The notes below the pieces were generated by a model, which saw nothing but the letters and a program-made list of their open reading frames with translations, made no database searches and was not told where the DNA came from. Below, piece after piece: positions 18,431 to 27,900 of a stretch of 64,000 bases of DNA (the stretch's first letter is position 1; each line of letters opens with the position of its first letter). The position numbers and the translations under genes are program-made. This stretch comes from Falsiroseomonas bella (GTDB lineage: Bacteria > Pseudomonadota > Alphaproteobacteria > Acetobacterales > Acetobacteraceae). Location of the stretch: the NCBI RefSeq assembly GCF_003173615.1, contig NZ_QGNA01000001.1:124001-188000 (forward strand). The letters run 5' to 3'.

Positions 18431-18624
18431 CGCGGCGCGGCGACGAAGACCGGCGCGGGCTCGTCGGTCGGCGTCAGCGGAACCGAGTCGACCACGGAAG
18501 CGGCGCGCGCGGCGACGCGGAGGTTCTGCACGACGCCGGGCAAATGGCGGTCCTGCAGCGTCAGCCCGATCAGCGCGGCGGCCTGGCGAGCATAGGTCTC
18601 GAGGTCGGGCTCGGAGGTGGTCAT
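18427..18624 (-). CDS. AtzG-like small subunit (DUF4089)
   Basis: The protein has 65 residues and resembles a GatC relative: YARQAAALIGLTLQDRHLPGVVQNLRVAARAASVVDSVPL. In characterised systems AtzG is needed for stable AtzE and evolved from GatC. The order atzG-atzE-atzH with a 4-base overlap and immediate adjacency supports one complex. Transcription could start in the 118-bp gap before it or read through from the secA-like gene. Confidence 0.86.
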   Translation of the reverse strand: MTTSEPDLETYARQAAALIGLTLQDRHLPGVVQNLRVAARAASVVDSVPLTPTDEPAPVFVAAPR

Positions 18625-18695
18625 GCGGGCCGGTCCGTTCGCTTTTGCAGCGCAGCATCCTGCCTAAGCGGGCCGGGTTGGAAAAGGGCGCTTCT

Positions 18696-18720
18696 CCCTC
18701 CCCCGCTGTGCGGGGGAGGG
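18696..18720. repeat. 11-bp GC hairpin between the secA-like gene and atzG
   Basis: CCCTCCCCCGC (18696-18706), loop TGT, GCGGGGGAGGG (18710-18720) is a perfect 11-bp stem, followed by CCGGGGTGGGGGCG. Elements of this CTCCCTCCCCC...GGGGGAGGG type are common intergenic repeats in alphaproteobacteria. It lies just after the secA-like stop (18743, minus strand) and may protect or attenuate that transcript before atzG. Confidence 0.6.
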
Positions 18721-18742
18721 CCGGGGTGGGGGCGGTGCGCCC

Positions 18743-20722
18743 CTACTCCGGCGCGCCGGCGAAGCCGAGTTGCTTGCGCGTCTCCGTATCGGACCGCAGC
18801 GTCTGCCGGCGGGTCGCGGCGTTCATCGCCTCCGCGCGCCATTGCGCCACGCGCCGCAGCAGCGCGACGCCGCCGCCCGGCACCGCGCGCGCGACATGGC
18901 CGAGCCGGCCGCCGCCGAATTTCGCGAAGAGCTCGTCCTGCAGGCAGACGATCGCCTCGAAGCTGCCGGGATTGCCCTGCCGCGCGCCGCGGCCGATCAG
19001 CTGGCGGTCGATGCGCGGGCTGTCGTGATACTCCGCCACGATCACATGCAGCCCGCCGAGCTCCTCCACGCCTTCGCCGAGATGGATGTCGGTGCCGCGG
19101 CCGGCCATGTTGGTGGCGACGGTGATGCGGCCGCGCTCCCCGGCGCGGGCGACGATCTCCGCCTCCTCCTTGTCGAAGCGGGCGTTCAGCACGGTGTGCG
19201 CCAGGCCGCGCGCCGCGAGACGTTCCGAAAGCGCCTCCGACGCCTCGACGCTCTTCGTGCCGATCAGCACGGGGCGGCCCGTGGCGCTGACCCTGCGCGC
19301 GGCTTCGGCCACGGCGTCCCATTTCGATGCCATGTCGGCGAACAGCTTGGCGCCGAGATCCTGGCGGCGGCTGGGCTTGTTGGTGGGGATGCGCGCGATG
19401 GGCAGGCCGTAGACGGCGCGCAGCTCGCCCGCCAGCTCCCAGCCCGTGCCGGTCATGCCGGAGAGGCGCAGGTAGCGGCGGAAGAAGCGCTGGTAGGTGA
19501 TGCGGGCCAGCGTCTCCCGCCTTCCGGTCAGCTCGACGCCTTCCTTCTGCTCGATCAGCTGGTGCAGGCCGCGTTCCCAGGTGCGGCCTTCGGCGATGCG
19601 GCCGGTGTATTCGTCCACGATCTGCACCTTGCCCTCGGCCACGACGTATTGCTGGCCGCGGAGGAAGAGGTGCAGCGCGGACAGCGCCTGCTCGGCCAGC
19701 TCCTCTCGCGCGCGGCGGATGCCCCAGAGGCCGCCGCGCAGGCGCGTATCCTCCTCCACGCGCGCCTTGCCGGCTTCCGTGAGGCGGATCAGGCGGCGCG
19801 CGGGCAGCCGCTCGTAGTGCTGCCCTTCCGTCAGGCGGGAGGCGACTTCGAGCGCGAGCGCATAGGTCGCGGCCTCGTCGTCGCCCTCGACCTCGGCGGA
19901 GATGATCAGCGGCGTCCGCGCCTCATCCACCAGCACGCTGTCTGCCTCGTCCACGATGGCAAAGCCGAGGCCGCGCAGCAGCAGCGGCTGCGCGAAGCGG
20001 TCGCGCAGCATCGCCTGCACGGCGCGCCCGGCGCGGTCGCGGCGATGGCCGAGCGCGATGCGGTCGCGCAGGTAGTCGAAGGCAATCTCCTTGTTCGCGC
20101 CGTAGGTGATGTCGGCCTCATAGGCCTTGCGGCGCTCGTCCGGTTTCTGGCCGTGGCGGCAGATGCCCACCGTCAGGCCGAACAGCTCGTAGAGCGGGCG
20201 CACGATCTCGGCGTCGCGCTCGGCCAGGTAGTCGTTGACGGTGACGACATGCACGGGCAGGCCGGCGAGCGCGGCCGCGATGGCGGGCGGTCCGGCGGTG
20301 ATGGTCTTGCCCTCGCCCGTCGCCATCTCCGCGAGCCAGCCTTCCACCAGCGCGCGGCCGCCCATGAGCTGCACGCGGTAGTGGCGCTTGCCAAGGACGC
20401 GGCGGCTGCCCTCGCGCGCCAGGGCGAAGCAGCGCACCAGCAGGTCGTCGCGCAGGCCGTGGCGCAGGAAGAGCGGGCGCAGCGCCTGCGCGGCATCCTT
20501 CAGGCGCTCGTCGCTGAGCGGCTGCACCTCAGGCTCCGCCGCGTCCACGCGGTCGCAGAATTTCTCGAGCATGCGGCGGCGATGGCCGAGGCTGCGCGCC
20601 GTCACCTCGCCCCAGGCCATCAGCGCGCGATCGGCCAGGTTGGGATCGCGCTCCGCGCGTTCGGGATACGGCCCGGACTGGCGTTCCTCGGTGCGCCAGG
20701 GCTTGAGCCGTTCGTGGCTCAT
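18743..20722 (-). CDS. Short SecA-like translocation ATPase, probably dedicated to the adjacent exoprotein
   Basis: The protein has 659 residues from ATG at 20722, against about 900 for housekeeping SecA. Walker A is MATGEGKTITAG, Walker B and DEAD box IVDEADSVLVDEARTPLIIS, followed by QKEGVELTGRRETLARITYQ, RLSGMTGTG, TNKPSRRQDLG and TVATNMAGRGTDIHLGEGVEELGG. The last helicase motif is changed, QLIGRGARQGNPG instead of QLRGRSGRQGDPG. The C-terminal zinc motif for SecB and lipid contact is absent, and the end is short. An essential SecA is usually elsewhere in the chromosome, so this looks like an accessory SecA2-type copy. It is the last gene of the exoprotein locus. Confidence 0.9.
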   Translation of the reverse strand: MSHERLKPWRTEERQSGPYPERAERDPNLADRALMAWGEVTARSLGHRRRMLEKFCDRVDAAEPEVQPLSDERLKDAAQALRPLFLRHGLRDDLLVRCFALAREGSRRVLGKRHYRVQLMGGRALVEGWLAEMATGEGKTITAGPPAIAAALAGLPVHVVTVNDYLAERDAEIVRPLYELFGLTVGICRHGQKPDERRKAYEADITYGANKEIAFDYLRDRIALGHRRDRAGRAVQAMLRDRFAQPLLLRGLGFAIVDEADSVLVDEARTPLIISAEVEGDDEAATYALALEVASRLTEGQHYERLPARRLIRLTEAGKARVEEDTRLRGGLWGIRRAREELAEQALSALHLFLRGQQYVVAEGKVQIVDEYTGRIAEGRTWERGLHQLIEQKEGVELTGRRETLARITYQRFFRRYLRLSGMTGTGWELAGELRAVYGLPIARIPTNKPSRRQDLGAKLFADMASKWDAVAEAARRVSATGRPVLIGTKSVEASEALSERLAARGLAHTVLNARFDKEEAEIVARAGERGRITVATNMAGRGTDIHLGEGVEELGGLHVIVAEYHDSPRIDRQLIGRGARQGNPGSFEAIVCLQDELFAKFGGGRLGHVARAVPGGGVALLRRVAQWRAEAMNAATRRQTLRSDTETRKQLGFAGAPE

Positions 20723-20730
20723 TGTCAGGC

Positions 20731-20871
20731 GGCCCGCCGCTCTTCAGGCGGGCCGAGGGCGCGACGGGTTCCCATGCACGTTGCCGTGCAACGTGCATGG
20801 GGTCCCGGAATGCGCCCCGCGGCAAAGCCGCGAAGCCAAGGCCGCGGATGCGGCCGCCCGGCGTCTGAGGG
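20731..20871. repeat. Hairpin-rich intergenic block with second REP-like element
   Basis: The 152-bp gap between the M50-HlyD stop and the secA-like start holds three structures. The 16-mer CCCTCAGACGCCGGGC (20871-20856, minus strand) sits next to a GGCCGC/GCGGCC hairpin, as at 2113-2145. A 20-bp stem with a 3-base loop (20765-20784 and 20788-20807) has 18 Watson-Crick pairs and one G-U pair; its inner 14 pairs are perfect. A perfect 8-bp stem (20731-20738 and 20747-20754) lies 9 bases before the secA-like start. Together they may set the expression of secA relative to the upstream genes. Confidence 0.65.
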
Positions 20872-20874
20872 GCG

Positions 20875-23025
20875 TCATAACTGCAATCGCGCGAGCACCA
20901 ACTGGCGGCCGCGGCGCCACCATTGGGCGCCCAAGGGCTCCCAGCCATGGTCGAAGCGCACGAAGACGCGGCTGCCATAGGCCTCGCGCACCAGCCCGTC
21001 CGGCAGGGCGAGGTCGAACTGGAACAGGCGCTGCAGCGTGCGCGGCGCCTCGCCGCCCGAGGCCGGATCGGAGGCGAAGCGGCCGCCGCCTTCCACCGCG
21101 AGCGCACGGCTCGGCAGGCGGTCGGAGGCTGCCGGCACTTCCCGCACCAGGCGCGCCGAAAGCGGTTCCCAGACGCGGCCGGGCAGCTTGATCTCGACCT
21201 CGCCGAGGCGGTCGCGCACCAGCTCGATATCAGCCTGCGGCACCACCACGCGCACCAGGGATGCGCTCTCCGGCGTGATGAAGCCGATGACGTCGCCCCG
21301 CTTCACGTAGCGGCCGGGCAGGTCCTCGGCGCGCGGCACGCGGAAGGTGCCCTCGGCACCGCTGACCACCTCCAGCGCCGCGAGCTTCTCCTCGGCGCGC
21401 GCCAGTTCCTGCGTCTTGAGCGCGATCTCCTGCTGCGTCACGCCGGCCTGCACGCGGTTGGTGAACTGCTCGGAATCGAGGCGCGCGCGCAGCGCCTCGA
21501 TCTGGGTGCGCAGCACCGCGACCTGCGCGACGAGCTCGGGGTGCTCGGCCTCCACCAGCCGCATCCCCTTCCCGACATGGCTGCCGGGCGCGATGGCAAC
21601 CGCGCGGATGAAGCCGTCGCCGCCGGCGCGCACGATCGCCTCCTCCGGCAGCCAGACCACGCCTTCGGAGGTGGTGCGCAGCGGCGCCGGCGCGACGGCG
21701 AGCAGGAAGGCGGCCGCGGCAAGGCCGCCGAAGGTGATCGCCATGGCGCGGCCGCGCTTCAGCTGCAGCTTCGGGCTGGTGCCGACATGCCAGAAGGCCT
21801 TCGCCATCGGCCAGACCAGGCCCATGACGATGCCCGCGATCGCGACGAGCGCGCCGATGACGAAGAAGCGCTCCGCCACGAACAGCGCGATGCCGAACAA
21901 CACCACCATGCGCCAGGCGAAGGAGGCAGGGGCATAGACGGCGAACCAGAAGCGCTCCCACGGCGTCGCGCTCGGTTCCTCGACGTCGGCGCCGAACAGC
22001 CTGCGTTCGGCGATCCAGCCCCACCACTTGTTGGCGCGGCCGCCGAGGTTCGGGATCTCGAGCAGGTCGCAGGCGATGAAATAGCCATCCAGCCGCATCA
22101 GCGGGTTCAGGTTGAAGATCACGGTCGAGACGCCGGCGACCAGCATCACGTTGAAGCACAGCGCGCGCAGCAGCCCGGGTTCCAGCAGCGTCCAGGCGAT
22201 CATCGCCAGCGCCGCGATGAAGGCCTCCACGATCACGCCCGCCGCGCCTACGCCCGCGCGCCGCCACTTGCTGCGGAAGGCGGCGGAGGCGGTGCCGTCC
22301 ACATAGGGCACCGGGGCGAGCGCCATCAGCATCACGCCCATCTCGTGCACCTCGCCGCCGCCGGCGCGCGTGGCATAGGCATGCCCCATCTCGTGCAGCA
22401 GCTTGAGCACGGGGAAGACGATCGCCACCATCAGCAAGCCGTCGGGCGTGAGCACGCGGTCCGCGAGGTTCGCCGTCAGCTCCGGCCAGTGCATGCCGGC
22501 CAGCACCGCGCCGGCGCCGACCACCAGCAGCCAGAGCAGCGCACCGAATTTCGACATCAGCGGCTGCACGAAGGGCAGCGTGGCGAGCAGGAAGCGGTCC
22601 GGGTCCCAGAGCGGGAACTTCACGGCAAGCGGATTGCCCGCGCGGCCGAGCAGCTTGCGGCGCTTCTGCTTGCCGCGGCGCTGCAGCATCTCCTTCGGGT
22701 CGGCCGCGACATCGGTCTGCAGCAGGTCGGCGGAATGGAGCTGCGAGAGCAGGTTCACCACCGAGGTCTGCGTCGGTGCATCGTCGCCGAGCTGGTCCAC
22801 CAGCGCCTTCCACAGCTCATCCACTGTGCGCTTGCCGTCCATCATGCCGGCGAGCTGGTAGGCGGAGGGGCTGAAGCGGTGATAGCGCCCGGAGGCGTGG
22901 TCCTGCACCACGTACCAGGTGTGGCCGCGGTAGCGGTGCCGATGGATCTTCACATGCGGGCGCAGCCGCGGCTTGAGGCGCGCGACGCGGTGCCATTCGG
23001 GGCTGAGGAAGGCGTCGGCGGCCAT
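20875..23025 (-). CDS. PqqD-like / M50 site-2-type protease / HlyD-like fusion membrane protein
   Basis: The protein has 716 residues. Residues about 26-105 resemble the PqqD peptide-binding fold (YVVQDHASGRYHRFSPSAYQL, MDGKRTVDELW). Residues about 150-430 form a multipass M50 region with the zinc motif HEMGH (H211-H215) in a helix and NPLMRLDGYF with Asp313 as third ligand. After a last helix (about 435-455) comes a periplasmic HlyD-like part: barrel-sandwich half, coiled coil (QIEALRARL ... QEIALKTQELARAEEKLAALE) and second half. So it could recognise, cut and guide a substrate. It lies 23 bases after the GAF-HlyD gene. No classic single-function homologue fits its whole length. Confidence 0.87.
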   Translation of the reverse strand: MAADAFLSPEWHRVARLKPRLRPHVKIHRHRYRGHTWYVVQDHASGRYHRFSPSAYQLAGMMDGKRTVDELWKALVDQLGDDAPTQTSVVNLLSQLHSADLLQTDVAADPKEMLQRRGKQKRRKLLGRAGNPLAVKFPLWDPDRFLLATLPFVQPLMSKFGALLWLLVVGAGAVLAGMHWPELTANLADRVLTPDGLLMVAIVFPVLKLLHEMGHAYATRAGGGEVHEMGVMLMALAPVPYVDGTASAAFRSKWRRAGVGAAGVIVEAFIAALAMIAWTLLEPGLLRALCFNVMLVAGVSTVIFNLNPLMRLDGYFIACDLLEIPNLGGRANKWWGWIAERRLFGADVEEPSATPWERFWFAVYAPASFAWRMVVLFGIALFVAERFFVIGALVAIAGIVMGLVWPMAKAFWHVGTSPKLQLKRGRAMAITFGGLAAAAFLLAVAPAPLRTTSEGVVWLPEEAIVRAGGDGFIRAVAIAPGSHVGKGMRLVEAEHPELVAQVAVLRTQIEALRARLDSEQFTNRVQAGVTQQEIALKTQELARAEEKLAALEVVSGAEGTFRVPRAEDLPGRYVKRGDVIGFITPESASLVRVVVPQADIELVRDRLGEVEIKLPGRVWEPLSARLVREVPAASDRLPSRALAVEGGGRFASDPASGGEAPRTLQRLFQFDLALPDGLVREAYGSRVFVRFDHGWEPLGAQWWRRGRQLVLARLQL

Positions 23026-23048
23026 GGGTTATGTCCGCCGGCGCATGG

Positions 23049-24911
23049 TCACGGCAGCCATGTCCACAGGCTCATGCGCACCCAGTCCACGAGGCTGCGA
23101 GTCCAGATCCAGACCAGGGAGCGGTCCTCGACCGAGAGCTTCGCCACGCCTTCCATTCCCGGGCGCAGCCGTGCCGCAGGGTCGGTCACGGCGGCCTCGA
23201 CGCGGAAGACGTTGCGGCCGTCCTGCGCATTCGCGACCGGCGTCACCTTGCTGATCGCCACGGGGAAGGACTGGCCCGAAAGGCCGGTCAGCACCAGCTC
23301 GCCCCCCTGCCCTTCCGCCACGTAGCGCATGTCGCGCTCATCCACCTGCAGCACGACGCGGAAGCCATCGAGCGGCGCGATCTCGAACAGCACCTTGCCC
23401 GTTTCCACCGGCGCGCCGAGCTGCTGCGAGAGGTCGCCCGAGACGACGATGCCGCGGAATGGCGCGCGGACCTGCGCCCGCGCCAGCTTGCCTTCCACCA
23501 GCGCAAGCTGCGCTTCCGTCTGGCGCACCTGCGCGGCGAGCATGCGCGCCTGGGCGCGGTCCTGCTTGCCCAGCGCTTCCTGGTAGCGGAGCAGCTGCTG
23601 CTCGCGCTCCGCCCGCCAGCGCGCGGCTTCCAGCTTCAGCTCGCGGTCGTCGAGCGTGGCCAGCACCTGGCCTTCCTCCACCACGTCGCCGGCGCGTGCC
23701 GGCGCGGTGGCGACGAAGCCCTCGAAGGGTGCGACGGCGGCGCGCTGGACGGAGCCCTCGATCGCCGCCTTGGCCGCGACGCGGAACTCGCCGGTGGCGA
23801 CCGCGAGCCAGGCACCAAGCGCCAGCGCCGCGGCGAGCGCGAGCTTCAGCGCCGGCCGGCGCGGGCCGAAGACCGCGCGCAGCGCATCGCCGGCCATGGT
23901 CGCGATGCGGCCGGTGACGAGCTTCTCGCCCTCGGCCTTCGCCACGATCAGCGGGCCGAGCGCATGGCCGACCGCTTCCAGCATGCGCAGCGTCGTGGCG
24001 TCGAAGGCCTCGCCCTCGCGCTCGAAGGTCAGCACGCCGATGGTGCGCGGGCCGGCGGTGAGCGGGATGGACGCCACGGTCGTCGCGCCGGAGAGGCGGC
24101 CGAGCTCGGTCGCCGCAACGGCGATGCGCCGCGCCGTCTCCGGCAGGGCCGGCAGCAGCACGGCCGCGTCCTGGTCCAGCACCTCCTCCATCGCGGCCTC
24201 GATCGCGGCGACGGTCTGGGCCTTCTCCTCGAACCAGGCCGTGTGGGAGACGGCGACGAGCCGTGCGCCACGATGCTTCGCGAGGCCGAGGCAGACGCGG
24301 CGGCAGTTCAGCCGCGTCGCGAGATCGGTGGCGACGGCGACGGCCGCGGCATGCAGCCGCGCATGCTCGCCGGCGACGGCGGCGACATCGAGGGCGATGG
24401 CGGTGCGGCGCAGCTGTTCCGCATCCATGCTGGCCTGGCGGCGGCGGAACAGCGTCTCCAGCCAGCCTGCGCCCCAATGCAGCTGGCGCAGCGCGGCCTG
24501 CAGCGCGGCGCCGGTGGCGCGCACTTCCAGCACCACCGCGCCATGCACGGCGCCGTCGAGTTCCAGCGGGTAGGCGACCTCGGAGGCGCCGTCGCGCCCG
24601 GCGAGAACGACGCCGCGCTTCTCGGCCAGCGCCTGCTGCGCGGTCTTGGCGAGATGCGTCACGTCGCGCGCGCGGTCCGGCCAGATCGCGGCCGGCGTGA
24701 AGCGGCCGCGGCCTTCCTGCAGCAGCAGCAGGCCCGCCTGCACATCCGGCACGTTGCGGCACTGGATGGCAAGCCAGGCGTTGCAGAACTCGCTGGCCTG
24801 CTTCGCGCCGGCGAAGGAGGCCCAGAGCGCGGCCTCCCCATCCGTCTGCGCGACGAGGCGGAGCTTCGGCTCCGCTGCGCCGGGGCGCCCGATATCTTCG
24901 GCGAAGGACAT
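23049..24911 (-). CDS. GAF-GAF-membrane-HlyD fusion protein
   Basis: The protein has 620 residues. Two GAF-like halves (about 30-185 and 195-345, the latter with CRRVCLGLAKHRGARLVAVSHTAW and TVASIPLTAGPRTIGVLTFERE) lie before one membrane helix (about 354-372). It continues as a membrane-fusion protein: VAPFEGFVATAPARAGDVVEEGQVLATLDD barrel, coiled coil, then RAPFRGIVVSGDLSQQLGAPV and a beta-barrel part. The cytoplasmic GAF pair suggests signal or ligand control of an export adaptor. It starts 16 bases after the giant exoprotein stop, so the two are almost certainly cotranscribed. Confidence 0.88.
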   Translation of the reverse strand: MSFAEDIGRPGAAEPKLRLVAQTDGEAALWASFAGAKQASEFCNAWLAIQCRNVPDVQAGLLLLQEGRGRFTPAAIWPDRARDVTHLAKTAQQALAEKRGVVLAGRDGASEVAYPLELDGAVHGAVVLEVRATGAALQAALRQLHWGAGWLETLFRRRQASMDAEQLRRTAIALDVAAVAGEHARLHAAAVAVATDLATRLNCRRVCLGLAKHRGARLVAVSHTAWFEEKAQTVAAIEAAMEEVLDQDAAVLLPALPETARRIAVAATELGRLSGATTVASIPLTAGPRTIGVLTFEREGEAFDATTLRMLEAVGHALGPLIVAKAEGEKLVTGRIATMAGDALRAVFGPRRPALKLALAAALALGAWLAVATGEFRVAAKAAIEGSVQRAAVAPFEGFVATAPARAGDVVEEGQVLATLDDRELKLEAARWRAEREQQLLRYQEALGKQDRAQARMLAAQVRQTEAQLALVEGKLARAQVRAPFRGIVVSGDLSQQLGAPVETGKVLFEIAPLDGFRVVLQVDERDMRYVAEGQGGELVLTGLSGQSFPVAISKVTPVANAQDGRNVFRVEAAVTDPAARLRPGMEGVAKLSVEDRSLVWIWTRSLVDWVRMSLWTWLP

Positions 24912-24927
24912 CGCGCGCCCCCGCCGC

Positions 24928-27900
24928 TCAGGCCACCTGGCCGATCACGACTTCGATGTCGCGATTCGGATCCTCGGTTCCCGTGCCTTCGGCGACGAAG
25001 CCGACCTGCCAGGAGGAGACGCCGCCCGCCGGCTGGACCGGCGCCGCGAAGCCGGAGAACTCGGCGGCGAGGTCCACGACGAACTCCTCCTCCTCCGGCT
25101 CTGCCGCGGCGACGCGCTTCGTCGCGGGCGTGGAGGCGGGCAGCGCCAGGGCCGCGGGCGCCGGCGCGGCGCCGGTCACCGTCACCGTCACCCAGGCCGA
25201 GCGCCGCGCGCCCTGCTCGTCGGTGATGGTGTAGGTGAAGCGGTCGGTGCGGACCGCGCCGGGCGCCAGCGCGGTCAGCGTGGCGGAGGCGGTGGGATCG
25301 TAGGTCAGCGTGCCGTCCGGGTTGATGCTGACGGCGGCGCCGAAGCGGCTGACCGTCTGCGCCTCCAGCAGCGTGAGCACGGCGCCGGTGTCCACGTCGC
25401 TGTCGTTCGCCAGCACGTCGATCACGATCGGCGCGCGGGACGTCGCGGCGGCTGCGTCGGCCGTGGCGACCGGCGGGTTGTTGCGGCCGACCACCCGGAT
25501 CTGCACCGTCGCGGTCGAGCTTGCGCCATGCTCGTCCACGACCGTGTAGCTGAAGCTGTCGTTGGCCGTCGCACCGACCGGCAGCGCCTGGAAGGCGGCG
25601 ACGCCGGTCGGGTCGTAGGCGACCTTGCCGTTGACCACCGACAGCGTCGCGCCGCCGGCGCTGCTCGCCGCGAGCCCGGTGATGGACAGCACGGCGGAGG
25701 CGTCGCCGTCGCGGTCATTGGCCAGGACAGCGACCTCGGTGACCTGGTCGGCGCGCGCCGAGGCGGCATCCGCGATGGCGACCGGCGCGTCGTTCACGCC
25801 GTTCACCGTGACGGCGATCTGGCCCTGGCGCAGCTTGCCCGCATTGTCGCGCAAGGTGACGGTGACGAGGTCCGCGGCGCTGTCGCCGGCATCCAGCGCC
25901 TGGATGGCGGCGGAGCGGCGCGGATCGTAGTTCACCTTGCCGTTGACGATGCTGACCTGCGCGCCGAGCCCAGTGACCGGGCTGACCGAGACCAGCGGCC
26001 AGGATCCGACGGCCATGCGCAGCACCGTGTCCTCGTCGGTGCTGCCTGGGGCGAGCGGGATCAGATGGCTGGTGTCGCCCAGCCCCGCCACGGTGACGTA
26101 GACCGTGGCACTGGCCGTGGCGCCGTGCTCGTCGCGGACGGTGTAGCTGAAGCTGTCCAGCGCGGTCTCGCCGAACAGCAGCGCCTGCAGCGCCGGCGCG
26201 CCGGTGGGGTCGTAGACCGCCTTGCCGTCCACGATCGCGATGCTGGCGCCGAGGCGGCTGGTCGCCGCCACGCCGTCGAGCGTCAGCACCGCGCCGTTGT
26301 CGCGATCAGCGCCGCCGACCTTCGCGTCGATCTCCGCGACGGTGCGGGCATCCGTCTCGGCGTTCACGCGCTGCGCCACGGGCGCGTCATTCACGCCGGT
26401 CAGCATGATGGACAGACGGCCGGTCACCGGTTCGCCGAGCGCGGTGAAGCCGCTGAAGTTGATCCCGTCCTGCATCGTCTCGCCTTCGGCAAGCCGCTGC
26501 ACGCGCGGAGTGTTGCGCGGATCGTAGAGGATCTTTCCGCCCACCAGGCTGACGGCCGCAGTCTGCGCGCTGATGCTGCCGACCGACGTGACGGTCACGT
26601 CCGGCACGGCGACGAGGATCTCGGCGTCCTCCGTCGTGCTGGTGCTGAAGGGCACGAAGGGATCACGCCGCCCCGTGACCAGCACCGTGACGGTCGCCTC
26701 CGCCTCGCCGCCCGCGCCGTCCGAGATGCGGTAGGTGAAGCTGTCCGTCAGCTCCTCGCCGAACTTGATCTGCTGCAGCTCGGCGGAGACGCGTGGGTCG
26801 TAGCTGACCCGCCCGTCCGGCAGCGCCACGAGGGCGGCGCCGCGGGTGCTGAAGGCCGGCAGCCCGACGAGCGACAGGGACTGGCCGGCATCGGCATCCG
26901 TGTCGTTCAGCAGGACGGGCAGGATCATCGCCCGGTCCTCATGCGTCGTGTAGCTGTTCGGCCGCGCCTTCGGCTCGTCGTTCGTGCCCTCGACAGTCAC
27001 CGTCACGGTGGTCGTCGCGGTGGCGCCGGTGGCGTCTGTGACCGTGTATTCGAAGCTGTCGGTCGCCGTCTGGCCGGGCAGCAGCGCCTGCAGCGTCGGC
27101 GCGATCTTCGGGTTGTAGTGGACGCGACCGTCCGCCAGCACCGTCAGCACAGCGCCCTGCGCCGACTGCGCCTGCGGCAGCGTGACCGTCAGTGGCGCCG
27201 TGCCGCCGTCATTCGCCGTGACGTCGATGACCTGCGTCGTGTCCTCGTCGGTCGTCGCGCTGTCGGGCAGCGCCGCCAGCTCGCCGCCGGTCGGCGCAAG
27301 CCGCGTCCCGATCTGCAGGGCGATGGCCTGGCCGCTGCCGGAGGTGCCGGCGACAGGCTGCGGCGTGGTCACAACCCAGTCGGGCACGCCCACCATGCGC
27401 ACAGCATACGCGCCCGGGCCGAGCAGGCCGAGATCGAATGCGCCGGCGGCGTCGGTCAGCGCCTCGGTCTCGTTCTCGTCGAGCGTGGCGTTGCCGTTGG
27501 CGTCGAGGAAGACGGTCCGGTCCGCGACGCCATCCTCGCCGGCATCGCGCTGCCCGTCGGCGTCCGCATCAAGGAAGACGACGCCGGTCATCGTCGCCAG
27601 CTTGAAGTTGCCGAAGCTGACATCCGCGCGGCTCTCGCCGGCGGCGAGCGTGACGCTGTGCACGCCCGGCGCCGCCGCCTGCTGCGGCCGCGTGGTGCCG
27701 CCGCCGGTGCCACCGCCCGCGCCCCCGCCCGCGCCGCCGTCATCGGGCAGCGAGGTGAAGGTCAGGATCTCCTCGAACAGCCGCGTGAACTGGATGCGCG
27801 GGAAGGAGAGACCCGTGTTCTTGACGTTGTCGTTCTCGTCATCGCCGTCGAGGATCATGTCCCCGGTGCGCTTCAGCAGCTCCGCGAATTCCGCCGTGGA

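Noticed and set aside
25150-27290. CRISPR-like regular repeats inside the giant gene
   Set aside because: The periodicity is of about 300 bases, coding and diverged, which reflects protein domain repeats and not a repeat-spacer array.
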